Shown: positions 22,340 through 33,590, counted from the stretch's first letter. The stretch: DNA of 64,000 nt from Anthonomus grandis grandis (GCF_022605725.1 NC_065546.1:32360227-32424226); one strand, 5' to 3'. Translations and numbers: made by a program. The notes: generated by a model from the sequence alone, not told the origin.

Positions 22340-24739
22340 GAGGACCATTTTTTTAAAACTCACTTTTTCCAAATTTCAAATTTTTTTATTATATAGCCTT
22401 TTTGATTATGTTTGATTATGTAACATACAATTTTTTTTAAACAATTAAACATGCCAAAACTTACTTTATCCAATTTTATTCAAACAAATAATCATATTTT
22501 AATCCTTAATTTAAAACTGAAAATATTTATTATTAAAATTTTTTTTTTATTCATTCTGGATTTCGTCTTGATTCTCACCCTCTAGCAAGTGGTCATCCTC
22601 GGTAAGGTTTTCATTAGTTGTCCCGAGAAGCTCCTTGTAAAAATCGTCTTCAGCATTTTCAACGTACTTTATTATTTTACGTATATCTGCTATCTTTACC
22701 TCTTAACATGATTTGTCTTTAGAATCTCTTCAATGCTTTGTCTAATAACTTTAAGGTCTTCACCCCTTTTTTAAATATTTCTACTTCTGTAGCACATCCA
22801 GTATATGTGGATTTAACGTTCACATTTATCTTTCCTCCTTCTTTGCGATATTCTATTATTCTACATTGTGTCATATTAACAGACTCAGCTTTATAATCAT
22901 AAGTTTTCCAATGCTCCCCCACTTTTTTACATGTCCATGTTTACTTAAAATTGAATTGAATGAAATTCTCTTTCTATTCTCCCAAAAACCCTATCTGGGG
23001 GCATGTAGCTGTGACCGCACCGCGCATGGGATAAATTTGCTGTATTTTGAAAAAAACTTTCGATTTTTCAAAAAATCTATATAAAGCTGCTATCAGTATG
23101 GAATTCTTATTTTGCGCCGCACAAGAATCAGAGAAAAGACGAAGTGCCTTAGGCTCCCATTCTCTTTCCTCTTTAATTATTTTTTGTTCCAAAATTTGCA
23201 GATAATTTAATAACGCAGAAGCTACTTCGTTATCTCCTTTTCCAGCTTGTGTCTCTAGCCATGTGTACAGCGATATTTTATTTTTATCTATTGGAGTGTT
23301 ATTATTCATAATGCAGAGATTATAAAGCCACACTTGCCTTAAGTAAAAAACCTCTCCTATGGATAGTTTCGGTATGGGTTAATTTTGCTGCATATCAAAA
23401 GTGATGTCAATTTCATTTTTTTGTTTCATTAACTCAAAGAATCTTTTTGCACGCAGTTTGTGGATTCTTAACTTGGTTCTAATATCATTTATCTTTTCCA
23501 AATCTTTTTCCACTTTCACTCTAATCAATAGTTCCTTGCAAGTTGAACAAGTGTCACTGTGAGGAGAGCCAAATCCAAGATTAAATTGCCCATAGAATAC
23601 TTTTTTAAATTTACTCATGGAGCATTTTTTTTCTCCTTACTGAAACGTTCGTATATTTTGGACAAATTTAACTCAGGTAACAGGTACGCTCGGGTGCATT
23701 TCTTGCGACTATAATGACTATCGCTACACTTATATTTTTTTATATGATTAATCACATCTGCAGTCACCTTCCTATCATCTTCTTTGGTTGTGTTACCCAC
23801 TCTTTGTTCTTTGGGTGTTTGGCCAGTTTCCAAAAACAGACGAGCTATTCGTGCAAGCCGGTCGGGTCCCTCGATACACCTAAATAAAATAAAACGTTAT
23901 TAAATACAGTTATTATTGCGTGGATAGAAAGGATAGTACCTGTAATCGACTGAAACGATTTTGCACAAATCTGCAGTGGTTTATTACTACTCGTTTTTTC
24001 TGATTTCAGACCTAACGGATACATTTTTCGGACATCGTACGGTATCAGGATCAACACGGTGCCGCTTTGGTGCACTAACCTTCATATACTTGAGCAAAAA
24101 TGCAGCCTGCGATTCTTTGGTATTTAGATACAAAAGCTTCCGAAAATCTAAAAAAAATAAAACTAAAATAAGGCCTTACTTTACATATAGAATAAAAACA
24201 AAGTGCCTTCCAAATCTTCGAGTGTCAGCATTGCTACTGAACAGTAGTGCTTCTTATTTAACTGCTCAGCATGTGAGCATACAATATCCAATACCCCCGC
24301 GTTTGCTTCCGTGTATCGAGTTGATTTTTTTCGCAGAATTTTTCGTTTGCGTTCTCCAGGCACTTCTACGACATTCGTTAAATATTCAGACATTTTTAAA
24401 CTGCGAAACACATGTGCATCGGCTTGCTACTTATACCAAACTAAGATCAAAATAAACGATTATTAAACGAACCACGAAATGTAAATTTATAATGCATCAA
24501 GTTTTATTTATGTATATATTTATCAATATGTACTGGATAAAGCAAGTTTTGATATATCCTATGGTTGGGATTAAGCGAGTTTTGCAAATAAAAAATCTAA
24601 CGTTATTCTGCATGAAACAAAGCGAGTTTTGCAAAAACCGACTTCTTCAATCGATGCGGAAGGTCGAAATTATGTAGAAACGATATAAAACTCAATTTTG
24701 CATAATTTGGACAAAGCGAGTTTTGAAAAAACGGTCCTC
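22340..24739 (-). mobile_element. DNA transposon of uncertain superfamily with subterminal repeats
   Basis: Inverted ends GAGGACC(A/G)TTTTTT(T/C)AAAACTC continue into ACTTTTTCCAAATT and GCTTTGTCCAAATT. The flanks are CAATTG on both sides. The target duplication is therefore either AATT (4 bp, ends GAGGACC) or CAATTG (6 bp, ends AGGACC), which the palindromic target makes undecidable. The right arm holds at least four copies of AAAGCGAGTTTTGCAAA-like words (about 24541, 24572, 24621, 24714). The - strand encodes a multi-part transposase-like protein. A 4-bp duplication would suit Sola and a 6-bp one IS3EU, but I do not assign either. Confidence 0.7.
22719..24411 (-). pseudogene. Putative transposase with IxFDxQxN / FYLRQVWLYN motifs, broken or multi-exon
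   Basis: From 24411 the - strand reads, in pieces, an N-terminal basic segment (ERKRKILRKKSTRY), KLLYLNTKESQAAFLLKYMK with RVDPDTVRCP after it, RCIEGPDRLARIARLFLETG, DSHYSRKKCTRAYLLPELN, FNLGFGSPHSDTCSTC, IDITFDMQQN, PIPKLSIGEVFYLRQVWLYN, and LRLFSDSCAAQNKNS. This order is one I know from a large group of unnamed insect proteins. The conserved Asp of ITFDMQ and of LFSDSC are plausible catalytic residues, which is an inference. A TAA follows FDMQQN at 23379-23381, another stop lies near 22974, and 23882-23940 resembles an intron (GTACTA ... TATTTAG). Whether all gaps are introns or decay is open. The C-terminal piece (22922-22719) has EHWKTYDYKAES. Confidence 0.6.
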
Positions 24740-24955
24740 AATTGTTTATTTTTTTTATGAGAATTGTAATTTTTTTTAGTTCTTTCCAGGCTTCTTTGTG
24801 AGTACAGTTCTCGAATCTGTAGGTCAAATAGGCTTTTTTTTCTGCTCTAATTGCACTGCTAGTAAGATTGCGGTATTATTTATAACTATCCCAATCTCCT
24901 TGTTCTTTCGAGTTTCTATGGTCATATGCCTGAAATAAACCAATGAAACTCAATT
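24740..24955 (-). pseudogene. LINE EN-RT linker fragment
   Basis: The - strand reads RNSKEQGDWDSYK, then RNLTSSAIRAEKKAYLTY, then RFENCTHKEAWKELKK. This is the arginine- and lysine-rich linker that precedes the reverse transcriptase in jockey-type elements. Its continuation is at 22339 across the inserted transposon. Confidence 0.7.
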
Positions 24956-25599
24956 GCCTGGAATAAAAAAATTATTTATTTTTAATTTGGCCCTAAAATG
25001 AAAATTAAATATTTGTCTGTTTTTATTCGATTTTCTAAAAAAAAAACTGGAATTAAAAAAAAAAATTAAAGTTTCGTAAAGCAACATTAAACAAATTGAT
25101 TACAAGCCCTTAGTGGCCCTATAAAAAGTTCAATTTTTCGATTTATGGTTTTGAATTGAAATCAATAATAGGTAAAATTATTAATTTCAAATTTAGCTTA
25201 ACAGTGTTCAAAGAAATGTGTAAAAAAATTAATTTAATAAGCCACTAAAAAAACAAACTTTTAACGTATAAAATTCAGGCAGAAAAATATCCAAATTCCT
25301 CTTTTTATAGTATATTCTAAAAGTTTTGTTTGAGAAGTATTGGTTTTTTGTATGTGAATTTTTATTAATTCATACCCTTAACGTAGCTAAATTTGAGGCT
25401 ATTCGGTTTTTTTATACCTAAAAAAGCAATCTTTAAAAGTATTGACCGCACGGTTTTCACCCTCTTAATTGAATTTTCAAGACTAAATTGAATGTACTTG
25501 AACCCCCTTTCATTTAAAAGACGAGTTTGAGTGAACCTCTTTTTAAATTCATCCCTTAAAACCGTCTCGGAGGCAAGAGTCATGACGACTTTCTAATCT
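24956..25599. other. AT-rich sequence without recognisable gene
   Basis: A 72-codon open frame on the - strand (25583-25365) has no features I recognise. Otherwise only AT-rich sequence is seen. Confidence 0.4.
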
Positions 25600-27790
25600 T
25601 ATCACAACATAGAAGGAGACATTAGCAATTCAAAAAGTATGTAAATAGGGTGATAAGCTTCCTCCTCGATCAATATTGAAACATAATGTAAGTAAAAAAG
25701 TAACACTGAGTAATTTTTATTGGTTTCGTCATATGATTTAATAATTTTTTCATTGATTTTTACATTTCTTTCATTAGTCTCAATGATTTTTATGTGACTT
25801 CGTAATTTTGTCACTAATTTGTAGTTTACTCGGACGTTGTAAAAATGTAAAGGGGGGATTTTGTTATTGCTTTTTGTTACATGTTTATATTTATTTTCAC
25901 GTGAATCTGATTGGTTAATTTTTACGTAATTCTTGATTTGAAATTGTAGAGATTTTCCCAGTCGTCGACTTGGTCGCTGTAAAAATAATAAGACGATAAT
26001 GTTTCCAATGATTTTTATATTGATTTCCATGTTATATTAAATTCCATTTAAAAATTGTAAAATTGTCGAGAATTTTTACATGACTTCGTAATTCATAGAT
26101 ATAGTTTTGTATTTATTTTGACATGATTTAGTGACATTATTTATGACTAACCACTAGCAAAGTTTTAGATTTAAATACTTTTTCTCATTAAATTTGCTAC
26201 TTTTTTTTCTAGTTTTTAAATAAATTTTAATGTAATTGTGTAATTTGGTGTCGATTTTTATATTACGACAATATAAAGGGATTTAATTTGCAATTGATAT
26301 TTGTGGAACACTCATATGGATATATCCGTTATTTTAACGTTGATTTATTCAGTAATTTTTACGTATTTTTTTGGTTTTTTCGTTGATTCAATACATAATT
26401 GGATTAAAATTGTACTATTTTTCTAATTCCACTAATTCTACGTATTTTTATAATTTATACGTTGACTTAGATGTAATAACGTTATGATTTGGACGTTACT
26501 TTAAGTTGATTTATTGGTCAATTTTACGTAATTTCTTGATTTTTGCCTTGATTTGATCATTTGTTTAAAATTGAAAAATTTCCACGTGATTCTATAATTT
26601 TACATTGATTTTGACGTACTAAACCTGTGATTTAGACAATGACTTTTCCTTGGTTTCTTAATAATTACCTTGAGTTTTAAAAATATAAAAATGAATTTTG
26701 TAATATTTTTATATTGACTTTGACATGATTTAAACATTGTAAAATTTTAAAGATTTTAACTTTTCGCGGTGATTTTTACATAATTTAGTGAGATTAACCG
26801 TCACTAGCGTTGTAGAGTTTTAATTTTAAATATGTTTTTTTATTAATTTTGCTATTAATTAGAGAGTTTTTAAATTGATTTTTATGTAATCTTGTCGATT
26901 CTAATCTCTAAAAGGTCGATTATGTAATTTCTTGACCTTTTTATTACAAGGTAATAAGTTTGATTTTTCCATTAATATTTTTGACATATTTATATTGATT
27001 TTCACAAGAATAATCACGTGTTAATTTTTCCATAATTTCTTTATGTTATACCTCAATTTGGTGATAATTACGTTGACTTCGACGTTAAAAAAATATAGAG
27101 ACGTTAATTTTGATATTGATTTCGACGTGTCCCGTTATTTTCCATTGATTTAAACATTGTAAACTTGTCAAGTATTTTTACATGATTTCGTAATTTATAG
27201 GTTGGTTTTTTCATTAATTTTTACGTAGATTTTACATTCATTTTGACACAATTTAGTAATATTAACCGTGACTAATTTTTAATAAACTCTTATAACTTTT
27301 AATTGCTTAATTTTTACATGATTTCTTGATTTATACCTCGATTTGTTCATTTATATAAAATTGTATACCTTGACATCCACGTTGTTAAAATATGAAAACA
27401 TTGATTTGGTAATTGATTTTTATAATATTTTTATATTGATTTCCACGTGACTCCGTAATTTCCTATATTGTAAAATTGTCAACAATTTTTTCTGTACGTT
27501 AATTTTTACATTAATTTTGACACAACTTGGTGGTATTAACCGTGTCTAATGTAAAATTCGAAATTTAAATATGTTTTTTTAATTAATTTTGTTATTGATT
27601 TAAGTATTTTTTATTTATTGATTTTGATGCAATTGTAACATTTGATTTATGTATCATTTTTATTTTAGAAATCAAAATAAAAGAAATCATCTTGATTCCA
27701 CTATTTTAACATTGTAAAATATTACAGAATTTCTACGTGATTTCATAACTTATAGGTTGATTTTCTCATTGGTTTAAAGACATAGGCCAT
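25600..27790. repeat. Degenerate minisatellite-like tract, about 2.2 kb
   Basis: The tract is built from variants of one word family: TTGATTTTTACGTAATTT, TTGATTTTCACGTGATTC, GATTTTTACATGATTTCGTAA, ATTGTAAAATTG. A larger unit is overlaid: GTGACATTATTTATGACTAAC (26130), GTGAGATTAACCGTCACTAG (26790), GTAATATTAACCGTGACTAA (27262) and GGTATTAACCGTGTCTAA (27531). It is often followed by a TTTAAATATGTTTTTTTATTAATTTTG box. No gene or transposon end is visible. It ends about 450 bp before the first GALNT exon. Confidence 0.65.
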
Positions 27791-28259
27791 TAATATAGAG
27801 CCGATAATTTTTGCAAACATAAGTATCAACTTTTTCAATTTACCACGATTTCATTTTATTTCCCGTTCGTTTATTAAGTCAAGTACTAAATTGGGTTTTT
27901 TTTTGTATATTTTCCGGCAATCGAAAAGGCATTGGGGTAAACTTGCGCCCATACGTATTTATCGATGATTGATGTACCGAAACGTTTTGCTGGCATATAA
28001 TTGAAAATGGCGCAGTCCGATCTATTATCCAGATAATATCCACTAGAGTTTTTCGAATGTAAAGACGCGTGTAAATATATCTGTAAATTGCCAATAAAAA
28101 ATTGCGTGATGCCTTGGCCCAGAATTTTGTGTATTGAAAGCTTGATTATGAAGTTTCAAACAGAAATGTATCTCGCAGGCCTCTAAATTAGTATGATTTT
28201 ATTAATGTATAATGGAAAATAATGAATCCCAATCCTATAAGATATAAATTTTATTACAG
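27791..28259. other. Intron end before GALNT exon
   Basis: The sequence contains no coding match. It ends with a pyrimidine-poor but regular acceptor TTTTATTACAG at 28249-28259. Confidence 0.5.
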
Positions 28260-28531
28260 GTGTAAAGACACAAGTAGATACCTCTCAAACTTGCCAAAAA
28301 CCTCCGTGATAATATGCTTCCATAACGAGGCGTGGTCGGTGCTGTTGAGGACGGTGCATTCGGTACTAGACCGATCGCCTCCAGAACTGATTCACGAGAT
28401 TATCCTGGTCGATGACTACTCCAACATGGACCATTTGAAGAAACAGTTGGAGGACTATTGGGCCCATGAGCCCAAGGTTAAAATATTTAGGGCTCCTAAG
28501 AGGGTTGGACTGATTAGGGCCAGATTGTACG
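28260..28531 (+). CDS. GALNT exon: start of the glycosyltransferase 2 domain
   Basis: This is an internal exon of a UDP-GalNAc:polypeptide N-acetylgalactosaminyltransferase, the Golgi type II membrane enzyme that starts mucin-type O-glycosylation on Ser/Thr. The acceptor AG is at 28258-28259 and the donor is GGTAAGT with exon end at 28531. The codons read CKDTSRYLSNLPKTSVIICF, then HNEAWSVLLRTVHSVLDRSP, then EIILVDDYS and RVGLIRARLYG. These are the hallmark opening strands of the GT-A fold, with the nucleotide-sugar binding VDD. The last codon is split after its first base (G), and the next exon begins GT, giving Gly-Phe. The exon carries neither a start codon nor the N-terminal membrane anchor, so upstream exons must exist. 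The paralogue (GALNT number) cannot be told from this part. Confidence 0.93.
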
Positions 28532-28689
28532 GTAAGTAGAGCATATTTTTTATAATAATATATTTATTTTATTAGAAGTAAGTTAATTACAACGAAAAAT
28601 ACATTTTGAATAATTAGAAAATGGAGACCCTGAATGGCGCAGTCTACTTTAATAGTTACTCGTCCACTGAACTAGTTAACGCTGCATTT

Positions 28690-29070
28690 TAAATTTAAAG
28701 AAGTTTTTCAGTTCAAAGAAGCTTTGTAATTTCTTGAATTACCTGATCGTATTCCTGTGCCTCAAGCTGTATGATTCATCTGATTGCCATGGTACAATTC
28801 GTTTACCTTATTAGTATGAGAATTTTGAAGCATGTTGAAGTACTTAAGTAATATAGAAGGTTCTCGTGGAAGCTTCATAATTTCTGTTCGTAGTGTTTTC
28901 CTCTGATCTCGTTTCTTTGAGGTTAAAACTACATTTTTTGAATATTCCCTTAAGCAAACCGTAAAAAATTATTAGGCTCTCTGGGACAAGAAGTATGAAG
29001 CTGTCTTTAATGAGGTCAACATAATTACAAAAAAAAACTTCATAATTACTTTAGTTATATTACCAATTTG
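28690..29070. repeat. AGCTTCATAATT motif array, part 1
   Basis: Intronic sequence with recurrent copies of AGCTTCATAATT or its complement (near 28720, 28868, 28995, 29035). It is continued past the LINE at 31736-33030. Confidence 0.5.
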
Positions 29071-29982
29071 TGATAATTATTTATTTATTTATTTATTTAT
29101 GTTTTTCTTTACAAACACTGAGCAGACAGTAATTACATGTAAAGGCAGCAACAAAAATTAAATTAAAACCTTAAAATACTACAAAATATAACGAAAAACA
29201 AAATTAAAATAAATAAAAATATAACATGGTTTGTAATAAAAAAATATATAGGATACCACTGTATCTATAAATCTATATTATAGCTATATCTATTTTTAAG
29301 GATCGGCCTTAGATCTCACATGAACTTGATTAAGGAATTGGTTCATAATTGCCATCACATTATTCATTGGAAACTACACTACACTATCAGAAATAACACA
29401 AAATAAATTGTGTGGATTCCAAATCCTTAAATTGACTTTTGGTACATTTATTTTGATGAAGTTTATAAGATCACAGTTACAATATTTAATGTTATTTATA
29501 ACAAAGAACAAATATATTACCGCTTGTTGCTTTCTCCTATTTAAAAGAGATTCCATCATAAAAGTCTTAAGCATACGTATATGAGATGATATAAGGATAT
29601 TCATTGTGCTTTCTAATATAGAGATACCTGGCAAATCTTTTTTGAACTTTTCAATTTGATCAATATGTGTTATTGTCATATGACGCATATTCCAGGTGCG
29701 GTCTCACCAAGGCATTATATAATCTTGTTATAGTTTGTATTTCAAAATTCTTGCTGTTTCTAATTATAAAACCCAAAGATTTAAGAGCCTATTGTATAAT
29801 GTACATAAAATGATTATTAAACTTGAAATTCGAATTAAAAACAACACCCAAGTCTCTGGTTTCAATGGAACGGTTTAATTTAATGCCGCTAATATGATAG
29901 TTATACTCTACTGGATTGATTTTTCTTGTATATCACACTAGAACGTTTATAAACATTCAATGACATTCCATTTGTTTTGAAC

Positions 29983-30659
29983 CTAATAGTTACTAATACT
30001 CTCAATATCCAACTGGAGGCTGTCGCAGTCTTCACGTGATGTAGCAGTCTTAAAGAATTTAAAATCATCCGCGAACAATAAGCCAGCCGAGCAGGAGAGG
30101 CAGTCGGGTAATGAGTTAATAAAGCTTATAAAAAATAAAGGCCCTAGATTGCTACCGTGGGGCACTCCCGAGGTGGGGACAAAGCTCTCAGACACACATC
30201 CTCCCACTCTCACCAGCTGTACCCTGTCCGACAGGTAAGATCGCAAAAAACAATAGGCATCCTTAGATATGCCTAATTTAACCAATTCATTCAGCAGCAG
30301 ATCATGTTTAACCTTATCGAATGCCTTCTCATAGTCTGTATAAATAACATCTAATTCGTTCTTATTTAATATGGCTTCAGCTATATGTTCTGAAATCAAG
30401 CTAATAGGCCGATAGTTCCTCTGTCACCACTCTTGTATATAGGGGTTATTACAGAATACTTCAAAGCATTAGGAAACTCGCTGGTTTTTATAGATAAATT
30501 AAAAATATATGCCAGAGGTTTTACTAAGAAATCCGCCAACCCTTGATAAATATATGCGGAGATATTATTCACCCCTGTAGACTTTTTTGGCTTTAGTTCT
30601 TTAATACTATTCAGTACTTTTTCCGTTATTTCCAAAAATTCAAACATCTGCCCCCCCAA
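29983..30659 (-). pseudogene. LINE reverse transcriptase domain
   Basis: The - strand reads STGVNNISAYIYQGLADFLV, KYSVITPIYKSGDR, then, in an open frame from 30399, YTDYEKAFDKVKHDLLL (motif A aspartate), TSGVPHGSNLGPLFF (motif B) and LLFADDFKFF (motif C, the catalytic FADD). The palm is thus locally intact. The junction at about 30396-30410 (GDRGTIGLLA against RPISLISEHIAEAIL) needs a frame change and a deletion of the fingers. The copy is inactive because of this and the missing N-terminus. Confidence 0.8.
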
Positions 30660-31240
30660 GTATGAAACCCTTTTACTGTCATTTCCTCCTGATTTAAAGA
30701 CTGATTTGAAATATTGTGGAAAGGCATTCGCGATGTCATCAGGCTACTACATATTTGGCCATCCAGACTCATCCTCACCGGCAGACCTCCCTGTCTTGTT
30801 TTGGTGCGCAAAAATTGCCAAAAGGAACTGGGATCGATATTTATGTTATTTTCTAGAGTTTTTTTGTATTCATAATATTCTCGATTTATTTGTGTCTTAA
30901 TACTTTTTCTTAAATCACAATACTGAGCTTTTACATGATAATTAAGATGATTTTTTGTAAATACTTTACTTTGTGTAATTTATTTTTATTTCTAATTTTG
31001 CGCACCAGATCCAAGGAGTACCACGCAGCAAAGGTTTGGAAATTGCACTTTTTTTAAGCTGTTTAGGAACGAACAGTTTTGTCCAAGCGGTCAAACATTA
31101 TATTATAAAATTACTCCAGACTTTCATTTACATTCTTTTTCTGCATGTTAGACCAATCATCCTCCTTGACTAGATTATGAAGTAAAGAAAAATTACCTTT
31201 GGAAAAGTCATATAGAAACTGTCTAAATATAAAAGGCTTA

Positions 31241-31735
31241 TTACTTATTATCTTCTTTTATGGGTATTTCAAATGACAATGCAGGGTGGTACTGGTCTTC
31301 TGTCACCAAGGGCTGTTTAGAGTGACTAAGATTATAAAGTTTTAGATTTGAGATAAGCAGATCCAGGGATCGACCCCTAAAATTATTAATATTATTAAAT
31401 TGATTCAAATTATTTAAGCTAAGAAACTCAGAAAGTAACACATTTTTATCATTATCACAGATATTAAAATAGGGTAGATTAAAATCACTCAATATGATCA
31501 ATTTGGTTTCCTCCCATACCACTGTGGTTTCAAGTAAATTAAAATAGCTTTTATAAGCCTCTACACATGAATTTGGTTGGAAATAGATAACAGACACATA
31601 GACAATACATTTTTTAAAATTGAGTTTAACACTAATACACTCTACCTCAGAGTCATTTATATCTAGAACTTGGTAAGAAATATGTATATTATAAAACTCT
31701 TGTTGGCGTTATTTTGCATAGAAGCTGCATAATTT
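31241..31735 (-). pseudogene. LINE apurinic-type endonuclease fragment
   Basis: The fragment reads DINDSEVECISVKL, IVYVSVIYFQPNSCVEAYKS, then TKLIILSDFNLPYF (the GDFN-like block with the catalytic Asp-Phe-Asn), RGRSLDLLIS and SDHxx-like TEDQYHPALSF near the end. This is the C-terminal two-thirds of an EEP-fold endonuclease that nicks target DNA for target-primed reverse transcription. The final catalytic Ser-Asp-His is replaced by EDQYH. Confidence 0.7.
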
Positions 31736-33030
31736 AACTTTTTTCAATTTATTTTATAATCAAGAAATATTCATTTTTTAAAGTTGAAGCTACACTGATG
31801 TAGCATATTATATAAATTAGAGCATAAAAAAGTAAAGGATGAAAGTTTAAGTTTACGTGATTGTTCAAAATTAGTCTAAGGAGCTTCATGATTGCTCAGG
31901 TACTTATTCCTTGTTTGATTCTAGTGATAATTATGAAGCTCTTAGGACATGTAAATAAAATAGCTTAAAATTGCCCTTACAAGATCCATAAATGCGCTGA
32001 TTAGATGGAAATAATCTATGTCTTATTCCAGTGAAATTTATGAAGCTATTTTTAGTACATTACCGTAATTTACTAAAATTTCTCTTAGAGGCTTCATAAT
32101 ATTTGACTCAGAACATATTTTCTTAAACACAACTTGTAAAAAATGATGAGGCTCTTCGATACAGTCAAGTTAGTTCACTATGGTTTAATTCTCTTGCTTA
32201 CTTTTTTGAAGTTGAAGCAATATTTGCATCTTTTTCTAGCTGGGGCATAACAATTATGAAGTTATAAAGTCAAGCCAAGATTATTACGCTAAAACTCCTC
32301 TCAGTTGCTTCATAATTTCTCCACTTTTGTCAGGTCCTTGATTTTTACTTTACTTTTTCTTTGGGCTTTTGATATTTTTTTAAGAACTAAGATGTTAAGA
32401 AATTATCAAGTTTTTTATTGCCAAATGGGCAATAAGAGCTGTATTATTGCTTTGTCTCATATTTTGAACTTCAAACTTCATTTTTAAAGTATTTAATAGA
32501 GCAAAATATAAAGCAATATTAAGCGACCACATCTGGAATACAAAGAATAGTAACTTCATAATAGTTCTTACTATTCCCTTGCTTGATATCTAGTGATAAT
32601 CATAAAGCGCTTAGATTTACTAGAGCAAAATTATGAACTTGGAATGCAAAAAATAGGAACTTTATAACTCAAGGGAATTTATAATCCTCCAGGAGGCACT
32701 CAGTAGCGTATAATTATTTGAAAAGCTTCATAATTTCTTAAATTATAGGCTGAAATTCAAACTATATCTACGAGTTGTTTTGAAGACTTAAATATTAAAA
32801 AACATGTCAAATTTTCTATCTGAGGCCTAAGAATTAAGAAGCTAGAGAAAGTTAAGGCAAAATTATTGGCTAGAAATTCTGAAATAATTTTTCTAACTTC
32901 TCTACTTATATTTGATCATTCCCTTGCATTTGTTTTAACTTTTTATTTAAACTCTTGTCAGTTTCTAATAAGTCAATTCTCATAGTTCTCTTAAGAGCTT
33001 TATTACCGCTTTATCTCATATTTCGAATAG
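31736..33030. repeat. AGCTTCATAATT motif array, part 2
   Basis: About a dozen copies or near-copies of AGCTTCATAATT/AATTATGAAGCT occur on both strands (near 31885, 31935, 32040, 32092, 32258, 32308, 32556, 32627, 32727). A longer unit is visible twice: TTGATTCTAGTGATAATTAT (31915) and TTGATATCTAGTGATAATCA (32585), each followed by AAGC.CTTAG. The sequence around 32345-32480 resembles 32930-33030 in the same way (AGAGCTxTATTA..GCTTT.TCTCATATTT). The repeat period is therefore roughly 600-670 bp. Confidence 0.55.
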
Positions 33031-33139
33031 AAGCGTATCATCCATTTTTCTCTAAGAGACCAAACGAAAACAAAAACAAAGGTAAGGACACAAAGTCACG
33101 GTCTCATCAAATCCATATAATTTCTTAAAAAAGCTTAAA

Positions 33140-33195
33140 AGCTACACGTGTTTCGCTCCTGTCGGAGCATCATCAGGCGTACACCTACACAGATC
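33140..33195 (-). ncRNA. Hammerhead-ribozyme-like motif
   Basis: On the - strand CTGATGA (33170-33176 on the + strand as TCATCAG) is followed by T, the hairpin GCTCC-GACA-GGAGC (33155-33169) and GAAA (33151-33154). Next comes CACGTGTAG, whose ACACGTGT part is self-complementary and could be a short stem III before a GTA cleavage triplet. Penelope-like retroelements are known to carry hammerheads with a very short stem III. Stem I is poor here (about 2 bp) and one U has no partner in stem II, so activity is doubtful. No Penelope coding sequence is seen nearby. Confidence 0.45.
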
Positions 33196-33253
33196 ACATT
33201 ACAACTACCAACCAAACAGTTTGTTATTAAGATGTGAAAATCGAAGACTTGGT

Positions 33254-33590
33254 CTGCACGACGTCCGGACCCATTAGATTTTTACATATGGGAATATCTG
33301 AAATTAATCTTAAAAAAATTAACTGTTGCTGAATTATTTCAAAATGAGCAATTATTTTTTAAGATACGGCGATTTTTTAGTAAAAGAACTTTAAAATGTA
33401 TTGAGACAAATGGAGGTTATGTCGATTATTTACTGGCAAATATTCAAAATTTTTGTTTTAAATTTATCTTTTGTATTTTATTATTAATTCAAAGAATTAT
33501 ATTGAGTTTATCACCTTGTATCTTCTTTTTTTAAAAGGAATCTGCTGTTAAATTATTTACCTACCATTATTTATGGAGCACCCTGATTAT
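33254..33590 (+). pseudogene. Mariner-like transposase C-terminal fragment and 3' end
   Basis: The + strand reads RRPDPLDFYIWEYLKLI (equivalent to the SPDLTPLDFYLWG block with the last catalytic Asp), then RTLKCIETNGGYVDYLL, the usual C-terminus of mariner-superfamily proteins with a CI...GG.F.HLL-type ending. Downstream, GGAGCACCCTG at 33577-33587 is the expected right end of such an element. Everything upstream of the third catalytic residue is missing. Confidence 0.7.

Larger units (their letters stand above)
18979..24955 (-). mobile_element. Jockey-like LINE split by two DNA transposons
   Basis: Three blocks on the - strand make one 5'-truncated LINE: 24955-24740 (EN-RT linker), 22339-21921 (start of the reverse transcriptase) and 20028-18979 (palm remnants to the 3' end with an ATA/TAA tail at 18984-18996). 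The gaps are filled by the elements at 22340-24739 and 20029-21920. At both junctions, removing the insert and one copy of its target duplication joins the LINE reading frames. This is good evidence for the order of events. Confidence 0.8.
29076..31735 (-). mobile_element. Jockey-like LINE with endonuclease and reverse transcriptase, in the GALNT intron
   Basis: The 3' end is an AAAT repeat (29076-29100, read TTATTTATTT on the + strand). Coding remnants on the - strand run from an APE-type endonuclease (31735-31240) through the linker to a reverse transcriptase (30659-29983) and a 3' region (29688-29374). The 5' end is truncated in the endonuclease domain at about 31735. It lies antisense to the host gene and interrupts the short-motif array. 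Confidence 0.8.

Noticed and set aside
23961..24455. 164-codon open frame on the + strand
   Set aside because: It lies antisense to the recognised transposase exons at 24411-23840, has no domain, and its composition follows the other strand.
25365..26030. Two - strand open frames of 72 and 142 codons
   Set aside because: The longer one lies in the minisatellite-like tract and is low in complexity. Neither has a domain.
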